Shown here piece by piece: positions 23,424 through 32,980 of a stretch of 48,195 nt of DNA. Both the position numbers and the translations under genes were made by a program. Below the pieces are notes generated by a model. It had not been told where the DNA came from. It saw only the letters and a list, made by a program, of their open reading frames with translations, and ran no database searches. The first letter of the stretch is position 1. Each line of letters starts with the position of its first letter. The DNA is from Lachnospiraceae bacterium (GTDB lineage: Bacteria > Bacillota > Clostridia > Lachnospirales > Lachnospiraceae). The stretch spans positions 1-48,195 of the forward strand of contig JAAWOG010000023.1 of assembly GCA_022799355.1 (NCBI GenBank), in the 5' to 3' direction.

Positions 23424-24266
23424 ATGAGACGAAAGGAAAAGGCGGCGAAAGCAATTGTTTTTCTTGTGACGGGTGTGACGGCTCTTTTATGGATCATACC
23501 GATCGTCTGGGCGTTTTTTACCTCTTTTAAGACGGAGACGGAGATCAAGACGAAGGGGTTTGGATTTTTGCCGAAAGAATGGACGTTTGAAAATTATATC
23601 AATATTTTCGGGAATACGGATAATGCGCCTATTATCAGATGGTTTGGAAACTCCATGATCATTGCCGTCACCGTGGCGGTCTTGTCGGTGGCGCTCGTAT
23701 CGGTCACGGCTTACGGCTATTCCAGGCTGAACTTTAAATACCGGGATACTTTGTTTTATATGCTGATGGGGATTTCCCTGTTTCCGAATATTATCAATAT
23801 CATCCCGCTGTATCAGATGATGACATGGCTGAAGTGGGTGAATACCAATATGGCAATGATCGTGCCGGGGCTGGGAGCCGTGACAAATATTTTTCTGGTG
23901 CGGCAGTTTTCCCTGGGCATACCAAAGGAATTTGACGAGGCGGCGAAGATCGACGGGGCCAGGGAGTTTGCGGTTTTCGCGCGGGTTATCCTGCCGATGT
24001 TAAAGCCGGTTTTGACGGTGGTGGCGCTGTTTTCCTTTACCGGTTCCTGGAATGATTTCCTCTGGCCTACGATTGTGTTTAACGATGTGGAGAAGATGCC
24101 GCTGACGGCGGGGCTTAAGCTTTTAAACGGGGCGTATGGAGGCTTTCAGCTTGGTCCCATTCTGGCGGCGGCCTGTATAGCGATCTTCCCGACTTTTGTA
24201 TTGTATTTATTTGCTCAGAAATATTTTCTGCAGTCCATGTCTTTGAGTTCCGGCGTAAAGGGATAA
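23424..24266 (+). CDS. Sugar ABC transporter permease (MalG/UgpE type)
   Basis: A 280-residue permease with six predicted membrane helices. It shows the family's FFTSFKTETEI after helix 1 and the EAA loop DEAAKIDGAREFAVFARVILPMLKP. The start is ATG 23424, with AGGAGG 7 bases upstream overlapping the end of the previous gene; a GTG three bases earlier is less well placed. The C-terminus (LFAQKYFLQSMSLSSGVKG) is typical of MalG-type sugar importers. Confidence 0.93.
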   Translation: MRRKEKAAKAIVFLVTGVTALLWIIPIVWAFFTSFKTETEIKTKGFGFLPKEWTFENYINIFGNTDNAPIIRWFGNSMIIAVTVAVLSVALVSVTAYGYSRLNFKYRDTLFYMLMGISLFPNIINIIPLYQMMTWLKWVNTNMAMIVPGLGAVTNIFLVRQFSLGIPKEFDEAAKIDGAREFAVFARVILPMLKPVLTVVALFSFTGSWNDFLWPTIVFNDVEKMPLTAGLKLLNGAYGGFQLGPILAAACIAIFPTFVLYLFAQKYFLQSMSLSSGVKG

Positions 24267-24323
24267 GGGTAGATTTATTCTGGGGCCGGATGATTATGGG
24301 CAGGAAAGAAAAGGAGAAAAACA

Positions 24324-26939
24324 ATGGCTCTTTATAAAGAGGAAAAAAGCAGGCTGATTTCCTTTCCCCTGGGCGGGATCGGCAGCGGCAGCGTGGGACT
24401 TTCGGGCAACGGGGCATTTGTGGACTGGGAGATCTTTAACCGTCCCTTTAAGGGTTCCCGCAACGGCTTCACACATCTGCTGGTGAAAGCGGAGGACGCC
24501 CGGGGGGTGCGGGATGTCAGGGTACTGCAGGGAGATTTTCAGGGCAGTGCGGAGGGCGGAGAGACCGTCAATATCAAACGGGGCAACGGTGGTTTTGGTT
24601 ATGGTTTCGGAAGCTACCGGGGAACCATGGCGGGAGTGCCCCATTTTGAGGAATGTGTTTTTGAGGGTGAATTTCCTTTTGCGAGGCTTTATTTTGCGGA
24701 CGGAAATTTTCCCGGGAAAGTGGAACTTTTGGCGTTTAATCCGTTTATTCCGCTGAATGATAAGGATTCTTCGATGCCTGCGGCATTTTATGAAGTTGCT
24801 TTTGAAAATACAACGGAGGAACGTCTGACATATCGGGCATATTTTTCCCTGAATAATCTGCTTCCCTACGGCAGTACGGAGAACAGGTATTTTTCGGAAG
24901 AGGGGGTTCGCGGGCTTGTTATGTCCTCGGGACGCCTGAAAGAGGGGGATCTTCTGTATGGAGGCTTTTGTGTGGCGACGGATGCCTCTGAAGGGGATTA
25001 CCAGGAATACTGGTACCGGGCGGACTGGTTTGATCCGCTGCAGACTTTCTGGAATGAGATAAATGAGCCGGGAGATCTGAAAAACCGGGTTTATACAGAG
25101 GATACAAGAAAGGAAAATCCTGTGGATCTGGACGGGGAAGATATGGGAAGCCTCGGGGCGAAGCTCGATCTGAAACCGGGGGAGAGAAAGACGCTGCGGT
25201 TTATGTTAAGCTGGTACTTTCCAAACTGCGAAAATTACTGGAATCCGGAAAAGGATAAAAAGGAGCAGAAGAGGTGGAAGAATTATTATGCGTCCCTGTT
25301 TGAGGATGCGAAAGCCTGTGCATTATACGGTTTGAAAGAGTGGAAGAGGCTGTATGCGGAGACTAAGCTTTTTAAGGAGGCGCTGTATCAGACCAGCCTT
25401 CCGCCGAAAGCGCTGGAAGCGGTGTCTGCGAATCTGTCCATTCTGAAGTCGGCTGCCTGCCTCAGGCTGGAGGACGGATCGTTTTATGGGTTTGAGGGCT
25501 GCGCACCGACGGAAGGCTGTTGTGAGGGTTCCTGTACCCATGTGTGGAACTATGCCTATGCGCTGCCCTATCTGTTCCCGGCGCTGGAGCGTTCCATGCG
25601 GGATCTGGAGTATCGCTTCAGCCAGAGAGAGGACGGTTCCATGGCGTTCCGTCTGATGCTGCCTCCGGGAAGGGAGCGCTACGGCTTCAGAGCCTGTGTG
25701 GACGGACATATGGGAGGCGTGATCAAGACATATCGGGAATTTCTGCTCTCCGGCGATATGGCATGGCTGGAGGAAAAATGGGAAGGCGTAAAAAAGGCAA
25801 TTGAGTTCGCCTGGGCAGAGACAAATGAGGATAAATGGGATGCGGATAAAGACGGCGTACTGGAAGGGCGGCAGCATCATACGCTGGATATGGAACTCTT
25901 TGGACCGAGCTCCTGGCTGAACGGGTTTTATCAGGCGGCGCTGAAGGCGGGGGCCAGGATGGCTCTGATCCTGGGGCATGAGAAGGAGGCGGAGGAATAC
26001 CGGGAGCTGTTTGAAAAAGGGAAGGCCTGGGTGGATGAGCATCTCTTTAACGGCAGCTATTATCAGCAGGAGGTGGATCTTTGCGATAAAGGGCTTTTGG
26101 AGAAGTATCGTGCAGGGGAGACGTTGGACGGTGCGGATACGGTAGAGGCTTACTGGAATGAGGAGGCGGGGGAGATCAAATATCAGATCGGAAACGGCTC
26201 TTCCATAGACCAGGTGATCGGCCAGTGGCACGCCAATCTGATCGGACTTGGGGATATATTTGACAGGGAAAAGGTGAAAAAGGCGCTGTGTTCCATTTAT
26301 CTGTATAATTTTAAAGAGCCCATCAGAAACTGCTTTAATGCCGCGAGGATCTATTGTATGAACGGGGAGAGCGGTACGGTGATATGCGCCTGGCCGAAGG
26401 GGGCGGTGATGCCGAAGATCCCGGTCACATATGCCAATGAAGTGTTCTGCGGCATGGAATACCAGGCTGCATCCCATATGATACAGGAGGACATGGCGGA
26501 GGAGGGATTCAGGCTTATCGAAGCGGTGAGGGAGCGGTTCGACGGCAGCAGGAGAAACCCCTTTAATGAGTTTGAATGCGGCAGCAATTATGCCAGGTCG
26601 CTGGCAAGCTATGCGCTGATCCCGAGTGTCAGCGGTTACACCTGCGATTTATACAAAAAGATTCTGCGGTTTGCGCCGAAAGTTTGTCGTGATCATTTCA
26701 CCGGGTTTTTCAGCAATGCGCTGGGCTGGGGATTATACCGGCAAAATACGGAAGGATATTCTATAGAAGTTCTCTATGGGGAACAGCGGATCAGGGCGGT
26801 TTATCTGGCGGATTTTCAGAAGCAGCAGGTAAAAGCGGCAAAGAACGGGGAAGCGCTGAGAGCGAAGAAGAGGGAGGAGGGAATCTTTTTTGAGACGGAA
26901 GTGATATTGAAAGCAGGAGATGTCTTATTTCTGACATGA
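24324..26939 (+). CDS. GH116-like glycoside hydrolase (GBA2/DUF608 type), cytosolic
   Basis: An 871-residue protein with no signal peptide. The N-terminal domain begins ISFPLGGIGSGSVGLSGNGAFVDWEIFNRP, the mark of GH116. The (alpha/alpha)6 C-terminal part follows from about residue 350. By alignment in my head to GBA2 and bacterial GH116 beta-glucosidase, the nucleophile region is near Glu391 (GFEG) and the acid/base is likely Asp522 (HHTLDME). Cys-rich EGCAPTEGCCEGSCTHVWNY lies between. GH116 enzymes are retaining beta-glucosidases, xylosidases or N-acetylglucosaminidases. With the importer upstream, it likely cleaves an imported glycoside; the substrate is not known. Confidence 0.82.
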   Translation: MALYKEEKSRLISFPLGGIGSGSVGLSGNGAFVDWEIFNRPFKGSRNGFTHLLVKAEDARGVRDVRVLQGDFQGSAEGGETVNIKRGNGGFGYGFGSYRGTMAGVPHFEECVFEGEFPFARLYFADGNFPGKVELLAFNPFIPLNDKDSSMPAAFYEVAFENTTEERLTYRAYFSLNNLLPYGSTENRYFSEEGVRGLVMSSGRLKEGDLLYGGFCVATDASEGDYQEYWYRADWFDPLQTFWNEINEPGDLKNRVYTEDTRKENPVDLDGEDMGSLGAKLDLKPGERKTLRFMLSWYFPNCENYWNPEKDKKEQKRWKNYYASLFEDAKACALYGLKEWKRLYAETKLFKEALYQTSLPPKALEAVSANLSILKSAACLRLEDGSFYGFEGCAPTEGCCEGSCTHVWNYAYALPYLFPALERSMRDLEYRFSQREDGSMAFRLMLPPGRERYGFRACVDGHMGGVIKTYREFLLSGDMAWLEEKWEGVKKAIEFAWAETNEDKWDADKDGVLEGRQHHTLDMELFGPSSWLNGFYQAALKAGARMALILGHEKEAEEYRELFEKGKAWVDEHLFNGSYYQQEVDLCDKGLLEKYRAGETLDGADTVEAYWNEEAGEIKYQIGNGSSIDQVIGQWHANLIGLGDIFDREKVKKALCSIYLYNFKEPIRNCFNAARIYCMNGESGTVICAWPKGAVMPKIPVTYANEVFCGMEYQAASHMIQEDMAEEGFRLIEAVRERFDGSRRNPFNEFECGSNYARSLASYALIPSVSGYTCDLYKKILRFAPKVCRDHFTGFFSNALGWGLYRQNTEGYSIEVLYGEQRIRAVYLADFQKQQVKAAKNGEALRAKKREEGIFFETEVILKAGDVLFLT

Positions 26940-27005
26940 TTTAAAAATAAAGGAAACGAGGAGAAAAGGTTGAATAAATTCTCTGATGAGTAATTTAGTT
27001 CAACA

Positions 27006-27085
27006 AACTGAACAAGTTCAGTTAGAATTTGTGCCGAAGCGTCACAAATTCCATTGATCGCAGAGCAGAATTTGATATTCTGCTC
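27006..27085. other. Three consecutive perfect hairpins in the 184-base gap between glycosidase genes
   Basis: AACTGAAC/GTTCAGTT (27006-27013, 27016-27023), GAATTTGTG/CACAAATTC (27025-27033, 27043-27051) and GAGCAGAAT/ATTCTGCTC (27063-27071, 27077-27085) are all perfect. None has a T-run, so simple termination is unlikely. RNA processing, mRNA stability or a partial read-through signal are possible. The rest of the gap 26940-27123 has no gene. Confidence 0.6.
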
Positions 27086-27123
27086 GCGGTCTCAGCACAA
27101 AGCGCTTCAGAATGGAGGAAATA

Positions 27124-29121
27124 ATGAAAAATGAAAGAGTGCCAAGTGTCCCATTGATTACCTGTGATCCTTATTTTTCGGTGTGGTCGCCGGCGGATAC
27201 GCTTTTTGGAGCGGATACCTGCAGTTGGACGGGTGAGAGAAAAGCAATGGACGGTATTGTGGTGATAGACGGAGAAAGCTACCGGTTTATGGGGCTTTCG
27301 GGAGGAGAGAGAAATATGGAGCAGGCAGGGCTCCATATTACGCCAACCAGCTCGTCCTATCTGTTCCGGGGCGGAAATATCAGGCTGAGGATAACCTTTT
27401 TAACGCCTCTTTTGCTGACGGAACCTGAACTGATATCAAGGCCCTGCAGTTACATAGCGTATGATATTTCTTCGGAGGACGGAGAGGAACATCAGGTGTG
27501 CATGGAGCTGTCCATGGATGAAGGACACTGCTATGACGGGATAAAGCAGAAGGGGATGATCGGCGGCGTTCACCGGATGAAGGGGTATGCGGCGGCATGG
27601 ATGGGACAGGAGAAGCAGGCGCCCCTTTCCCACAGCGGTGATGATATAACGATTGACTGGGGATATCTCTATCTGGCTGCCTCCGATCAGGAGGGAGTGG
27701 AACTGAAGTTTGAAAAAAAAGAAGGACGTTACCGTGTGATGGGTAAGATATCCCTTCTGGCGGCGGCAGAGGTAAAATCGGGCTGTCTGGTGGCGGCTTA
27801 TGACGATGTGGCGTCCATTATGTATTTCGGAGATATTCGGAAAGGATACTGGGCGAAAGACGGAAAGCATATTCCGGAAGCCATCGGGGAGGCACTTTCG
27901 CAGAAAGAGGAACTCTTTGAGAGGTGCAAAAGGTTTGATGAAGAACTGACGGAGCGGACGGAGCGCGTGGGGGGAGAAGAGTACGCCCGGATCTGTGCGC
28001 TGGCGTATCGGCAGACGGTGGCTGCCCATAAACTTATCGAGGATAAGGAAGGAAACCTTGTCTTTTTATCGAAGGAGTGCCTTTCTAACGGCTGTATCGG
28101 CACGGTTGATATCAGTTATCCCTCCATGCCTCTCTATCTTTTATATAATGCCGAACTGGTAAAGGGAATGCTGCGCCCCGTGCTTGCATTTTCCCGGATG
28201 CCGGTGTGGCACTATGATTTTGCGCCCCATGATGTGGGGAGATATCCCTATGTGACAGGACAGGTCTACGGCGTGAAGGAAGAATATGGTTTTCGGGAGC
28301 CTCATAAGGGAAAAGTATTTCCGATGTATTATATCTATCCGGAAGGCTCCGACATATATTGTTTGGAGCAGCAGATGCCGGTGGAAGAGAGCGGCAATAT
28401 GCTGATCATGGCGGCGGCGCTCTCAAAGACGGAGGGAAATGCCGATTTTGTGAAGGAGGCGATGCCGCTTTTCAAAAAGTGGACGGATTATCTTATGGAA
28501 TACGGGGAAGATCCGGGGAATCAGCTCTGTACGGATGATTTCGCAGGACATCTGGCTCATAATGCGAATCTTGCGGTGAAGGCGATCATGGGAATCTGGT
28601 CTTACGGGTTTCTGCTTGAGATGAACGGGGAAAAAGAGAAGGCGGCGTGCTATAAAAAGAAGGCGGCCCAGCTTGCGAAGGAATGGGAGAAAAAAGCGGA
28701 TGCGGGGGAATATACGGTGCTTGCCTTCGGAAATAAGGAGAGCTGGAGCCTGAAATATAATCTGATCTGGGATATCCTGTTTGAGAGTCGTCTGTTTTCG
28801 GCAGAGTTATTTGAAAAAGAACTGGAATGGTATCTGAAAAAGCAGAACAGATACGGGGTGCCGCTGAGCAGCCGTGAGACCTATACGAAGTCGGACTGGA
28901 TACTCTGGGTGGCTTCCTTTGCGGAGACGAAAGAGAAAATGCGGAAGCTGATAGCGCCGCTTATAACATATCTGGAGGAGACGCCGAGCCGTGTTCCCTT
29001 TTCGGACTGGTATGACAGTTGTTCGGCGAAGGAGATGTCCTTCCAGAACAGGACGGTGCAGGGCGGGCTGTTTATGCCGCTTTTAAAGGAGAAGTTTCTT
29101 AAGAAGGAAGAAGCCGTATGA
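27124..29121 (+). CDS. DUF4965/DUF5127 (glutaminase-A-like) protein, cytosolic
   Basis: A 665-residue protein of the family labelled glutaminase A after a fungal enzyme. The N-terminal VPSVPLITCDPYFSVWSPADTLFGADTCSWTG is diagnostic. The C-terminal half is an (alpha/alpha)6-type barrel with PYVTGQVYGVKEEYGF, LCTDDFAGHLAHNANLAVKAI and NRYGVPLSSRETYTKSDWILW. No signal peptide. The start is ATG 27124 with GGAGG just upstream; an in-frame ATG at 27112 precedes the ribosome site. The barrel resembles glycosidases, so a sugar-directed role fits this operon better than glutamine hydrolysis (inference). Confidence 0.8.
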   Translation: MKNERVPSVPLITCDPYFSVWSPADTLFGADTCSWTGERKAMDGIVVIDGESYRFMGLSGGERNMEQAGLHITPTSSSYLFRGGNIRLRITFLTPLLLTEPELISRPCSYIAYDISSEDGEEHQVCMELSMDEGHCYDGIKQKGMIGGVHRMKGYAAAWMGQEKQAPLSHSGDDITIDWGYLYLAASDQEGVELKFEKKEGRYRVMGKISLLAAAEVKSGCLVAAYDDVASIMYFGDIRKGYWAKDGKHIPEAIGEALSQKEELFERCKRFDEELTERTERVGGEEYARICALAYRQTVAAHKLIEDKEGNLVFLSKECLSNGCIGTVDISYPSMPLYLLYNAELVKGMLRPVLAFSRMPVWHYDFAPHDVGRYPYVTGQVYGVKEEYGFREPHKGKVFPMYYIYPEGSDIYCLEQQMPVEESGNMLIMAAALSKTEGNADFVKEAMPLFKKWTDYLMEYGEDPGNQLCTDDFAGHLAHNANLAVKAIMGIWSYGFLLEMNGEKEKAACYKKKAAQLAKEWEKKADAGEYTVLAFGNKESWSLKYNLIWDILFESRLFSAELFEKELEWYLKKQNRYGVPLSSRETYTKSDWILWVASFAETKEKMRKLIAPLITYLEETPSRVPFSDWYDSCSAKEMSFQNRTVQGGLFMPLLKEKFLKKEEAV

Positions 29122-31562
29122 GAGAAGGAAAGGAAAAAAACAGGCAGAAAATATATACCGGAAAACATGCTGCGCTGCGGGCGCTTTTAGGGGGGATCGG
29201 CACCGGAAATATTTCCCTGGATGCCTGCGGCAGTTTCCGGGATTTCGAGATATTTAACCATCCCGATAAAGGGCTGAAGCTTCCCTGTTACTTTTTTGCG
29301 CTCCGGACGAAACAGGAAGGCAGAGATGCGGATGCCAGAATTTTGGAGGCGGTCCCGGACAAAGCCAATCGGAAACCAATGTACCATGCGGGGGAGCTGA
29401 TGGGGCTGCCCCGGTTTTCGGAAAGCCGGTTTCAGTGCAGATATCCGTTTTATGAGATCGAGCTTTTAGAGAAGGATTTTCCCTTTCGGGTAAAATGCAG
29501 GGCATACACGCCGTTTATTCCGCTGGATGCGGACAGTTCGGGAATGCCTTATTATGAGATGCGTTATGAGATCACGAACTGCTCCGATGAGGAGGCGGAG
29601 GTTTCCGTGGCGGGGAGCGTATTGAACGCGGCAGGATTTATGGAATATGACGGATTTGACAGGCTGGAGGAAAAGGGGAGACGGATCAATGAGAGAAGAA
29701 GGGCGGATGGACTGAGCGGTGTATTTCTGCACGGCGAAGGAATAGAGAACTCGGATATCACCTTTGGCAGTATGGCGCTGGCAGCGCCCGGGGAGGTATC
29801 CTGTAAGACTCACTGGCAGTACGGTGGCTGGTGGGACGGGGCGGAAGAGTTCTGGCGGGATTTTCTGGAGGATGGCGTGCTGGAAGAGGCGGGAGAAGAA
29901 AAAGAGCAGACCAGGCAGGAGAGATGTGTGGCTTCTTTGGCGGTAAAGCAGCGTATAGCGCCCGGTGAAACAGGAGTCTTTACATTTTACACGGCATGGC
30001 ATTTTCCCAACAGATATGGCTGGCACCCGGACGGGCATGTGACAAAGGAGGAAGAGGGGGAAAAGGAGAAGAGGGTTTTTCGGAATTACTATGCGGTTTT
30101 ATGGAAGGATGCCTGGGAAGTAATTCTTGACGCTCATAAAAGAGGGGAATATCTGGAGGAGAAGAGCAAAGCTTTTTCGGAGGCGCTTTACGGCTCAACG
30201 GTGGGGGAAGATGTGCTGGAGGCGCTTGTTTCCTCCATCACAGTGCTTCGCTCCTGTACCTGTTTCCGAATAGAGGACGGTACATTTTTTGGCTGGGAGG
30301 GCTGTTTTGAAAAGAGCGGAAGCTGCGCGGGAAATTGTACCCATGTATGGAATTATGCTCAGACGGCAGCGTTTCTCTTTCCTGAACTGGAGCGGGATAT
30401 GCGGCGGACGGAGTTTTTGACGGAGACGGACAGGGAGGGGCGTATGGCCTTTCGGGCGAAGCGGAAACTGGAAGGAAGTCCTTTTGAGATGTACCCGGCG
30501 GCGGACGGGCAGCTTGGCTGCGTGATGCGGGTATACCGGGAGTGGAAGCTGTCAGGAAAGGATGATTTTTTAAAGGAACTCTGGCAGAAAGTGAAGAAGG
30601 TTATGGAGTATGCCTGCCGGATCTGGGACCAGGACGGGGACGGTGTGATGGAAGCCATGCAGCACAATACCTACGACATAGAGTTTTACGGGAATACATC
30701 CATGACAAATTCCGTATTTTACGGCGCGCTGCGTGCCGCGGCAAAGATGGCGGAGTATCTGGGAGAGATGGAGACGGCAAAGGGCTGGCTGCTCAGAGCC
30801 GAAAAGGGCAGTGAAAAGATGGAGAGGCTTTTGTGGAACGGAGAATACTACAGGCAGAGGATCAGCAGGGAGGAGATGGAGGCGTATGACTACCAGTATG
30901 GCGACGGATGTCTTTCCGACCAGTTGTTCGGACAGCAGCTTGCTCATCTTTACGGACTGGGATATCTTTTTGACAAAGAGCATGTAAAAAAGGCAATGTC
31001 CTCCATCTATCGTTATAATTTTAAGAGATCGCTGAAGGGGCAAAGAAGCGTGCAGCGCTGTTATGCCATGGCGGAGGAGGCGGGGCTTGTGCTTTGTTCC
31101 TGGCCGCGGGGAGGCAGGCCGAAGCAGCCTTTTGTCTATGCGGATGAGGTGTGGACGGGGATCGAGGCGCAGGTGGCGGTCCATCTGATCTACGAGGGGA
31201 TGGTACAGGAAGCCCTGGAACTGGTAAAGGCGGTGCGGGAACGTTATGACGGGATTGTCCGCAGTCCTTTTGATGAGGTGGAATGCGGGTATCACTATGT
31301 GCGGTCCATGGCGTCCTGGGGACTTTTGATCGCTCTGAGCGGGTATCGCTGTGATATGGTAAAAAGGGAAATCTCCTTTTCTCCTGCGGTTTCACAGGAT
31401 GAGTTCCGGTGCTTTTATTCCAATGGGGAGAGCTGGGGCACTTATCATCAATGGAGGGAGAACGGCGGGATCAGGTGGGAAGTTACGCCCTGTTTCGGCA
31501 ATTTGGAGGGCGTCAGGGTGAACGGAAAGCCTCTTCCGGTAAACTTGGACTTACGGGAATAG
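29118..31562 (+). CDS. Second GH116-like glycoside hydrolase, cytosolic
   Basis: An 814-residue paralogue of the first GH116 gene. The N-terminal domain starts ALLGGIGTGNISLDACGSFRDFEIFNHPDKG. Glu394 (GWEG) and Asp520 (HNTYDIEFYG) sit where the nucleophile and acid/base of GH116 are expected, and the Cys motif EGCFEKSGSCAGNCTHVWNY is kept. No signal peptide. The ATG overlaps the stop of the previous gene (ATGA), so translation is coupled. Divergence from the first copy suggests a different linkage or chain position on the same imported glycoside. Confidence 0.82.
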   Translation: MREGKEKNRQKIYTGKHAALRALLGGIGTGNISLDACGSFRDFEIFNHPDKGLKLPCYFFALRTKQEGRDADARILEAVPDKANRKPMYHAGELMGLPRFSESRFQCRYPFYEIELLEKDFPFRVKCRAYTPFIPLDADSSGMPYYEMRYEITNCSDEEAEVSVAGSVLNAAGFMEYDGFDRLEEKGRRINERRRADGLSGVFLHGEGIENSDITFGSMALAAPGEVSCKTHWQYGGWWDGAEEFWRDFLEDGVLEEAGEEKEQTRQERCVASLAVKQRIAPGETGVFTFYTAWHFPNRYGWHPDGHVTKEEEGEKEKRVFRNYYAVLWKDAWEVILDAHKRGEYLEEKSKAFSEALYGSTVGEDVLEALVSSITVLRSCTCFRIEDGTFFGWEGCFEKSGSCAGNCTHVWNYAQTAAFLFPELERDMRRTEFLTETDREGRMAFRAKRKLEGSPFEMYPAADGQLGCVMRVYREWKLSGKDDFLKELWQKVKKVMEYACRIWDQDGDGVMEAMQHNTYDIEFYGNTSMTNSVFYGALRAAAKMAEYLGEMETAKGWLLRAEKGSEKMERLLWNGEYYRQRISREEMEAYDYQYGDGCLSDQLFGQQLAHLYGLGYLFDKEHVKKAMSSIYRYNFKRSLKGQRSVQRCYAMAEEAGLVLCSWPRGGRPKQPFVYADEVWTGIEAQVAVHLIYEGMVQEALELVKAVRERYDGIVRSPFDEVECGYHYVRSMASWGLLIALSGYRCDMVKREISFSPAVSQDEFRCFYSNGESWGTYHQWRENGGIRWEVTPCFGNLEGVRVNGKPLPVNLDLRE

Positions 31563-31632
31563 ACAGCTATGATGTCTTCCTTTTTCCGCATTTCAGATTC
31601 TCCTTATCCTGATATTAAATCATCCACATTAT

Positions 31633-32928
31633 TTATTTTTCAGGAATCTGCGGTGCAAGAAGGAAATCATAAATATTTACGGTCAGGATACCATAATCAT
31701 CATAACAGGGCGGTACAATATCTTTTGTGATAACAATCTTTTTAAAAGAATCATCAATCTTTCTGAATGGTCTGATTTCCTGCGTGCGTTTCGCTTCATC
31801 AGGCAATGAATACGCCGACTGGATATAATATCTGGAAGAACCAAGATTGCATACGAAATCTACTTCCAATTGTTTTCGGCTCACCTTACCGTCCTGATCC
31901 TTCCCGGCAATGGTCACAACACCGACATCCACGTTGTAGCCACGCATACGCAATTCGTTGTAGATGACATTCTCCATAGAATGCGTCTGTTCAAACTGGC
32001 GGAAGTTAATTCTGGCATTACGAAGTCCAAGATCAGAGAAATAATATTTCTTTGGCGTTTCAATATATGCTTTTCCCCTGATGTCATATCTCTGTGCCGA
32101 TTCGATTAAGAAAGAATCCTCAAAACAGTCCAGATATTTTTTAATTGTCTTGGATGTTATTTTAGACCTCTTTACGGTTCTAAAAGTGTTTTTTAACTTT
32201 TCAGGATTTGTCAGAGAGCCAATGGCAGAGGAAAGGATATTCAGCAGATCTTCCAGTTCTCCAATATTCCTGATGCGGTTACGTCTGAAAATATCCCGAA
32301 TATATATTTCACTAAACAAATTCTGCAATGCCGCAGCTTTATCGCCCGCACTTTCCCGAAGAACAACCGGCGGAATCCCACCATAAAGCATATATTCGGA
32401 CAGTCCCATATATTTATCGCCTTTATAGACAGACATAAATTCCGCAAAACTCAGCGGATACATATGAACTTCATCGCCACGTCCGGCGAACTCCGTCACA
32501 ATATCTTTAGATAAGAATTTAGCATTGCTTCCGGTTACGAAAACATCCATATTGTCTTTACGCAGATAACCGTTCAGCACAGATTCAAAGCAGTCCATCA
32601 GCTGCACTTCATCCAGAAGCAAATAGTACATACCATCCCCGGTAATCTCAGAATGGATATATGCCATGAATTTCTCCGGATCAACTCCACGTTTTTCTTT
32701 TTCCATTTTGATCAGGCTTTCACCGATCAAATACAAGTCATCTGCCGAGTCGAACGCAAAACGAATAATGTGGTCAGCCTCAACACCGGATTCCAGCAAA
32801 TGATTATAGAATATTTTATTCAGCAGATAGGACTTTCCGCACCTGCGAATACCGGTAATCACTTTAATCAGTCCATTGTTTTTTCTTTTAACCAATTTAT
32901 CCAGGTAAAAATCTCTGCGAATCTCCAT
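31633..32928 (-). CDS. AAA_14/DUF4143 family ATPase
   Basis: A 431-residue P-loop ATPase. Walker A is GIRRCGKSYLL, Walker B YLLLDEVQLMD, then the sensor motif VFVTGSNAKFLS; the C-terminal DUF4143 part ends with a PD-(D/E)xK-like strand region (QLEVDFVCNLGSSRYYIQSAYS). Such proteins are widespread in bacteria, often in variable regions, with unknown roles. An AAGGAGA site precedes the ATG. It is convergent with the second GH116 gene, with no clear terminator in the 70 bases between. Codon use is more AT-rich than the operon beside it, which fits separate acquisition. Confidence 0.85.
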   Translation of the reverse strand: MEIRRDFYLDKLVKRKNNGLIKVITGIRRCGKSYLLNKIFYNHLLESGVEADHIIRFAFDSADDLYLIGESLIKMEKEKRGVDPEKFMAYIHSEITGDGMYYLLLDEVQLMDCFESVLNGYLRKDNMDVFVTGSNAKFLSKDIVTEFAGRGDEVHMYPLSFAEFMSVYKGDKYMGLSEYMLYGGIPPVVLRESAGDKAAALQNLFSEIYIRDIFRRNRIRNIGELEDLLNILSSAIGSLTNPEKLKNTFRTVKRSKITSKTIKKYLDCFEDSFLIESAQRYDIRGKAYIETPKKYYFSDLGLRNARINFRQFEQTHSMENVIYNELRMRGYNVDVGVVTIAGKDQDGKVSRKQLEVDFVCNLGSSRYYIQSAYSLPDEAKRTQEIRPFRKIDDSFKKIVITKDIVPPCYDDYGILTVNIYDFLLAPQIPEK

Positions 32929-32942
32929 AACGCATTCTCCTT

Positions 32943-32960
32943 AGGGAAGATTTTTGCAAC
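32943..32960. repeat. Direct repeat copy 1, leader of the DUF4143 ATPase gene
   Basis: AGGGAAGATTTTTGCAAC, with CACTTTTC six bases beyond. It lies between the predicted -10 and the start codon of the leftward gene. Confidence 0.7.
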
Positions 32961-32980
32961 TTCAAGCACTTTTCTGTTCT

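Noticed and set aside
25323-26477. 384-codon open frame on the minus strand
   Set aside because: Antisense to the first GH116 gene; no recognisable domain and no promoter.
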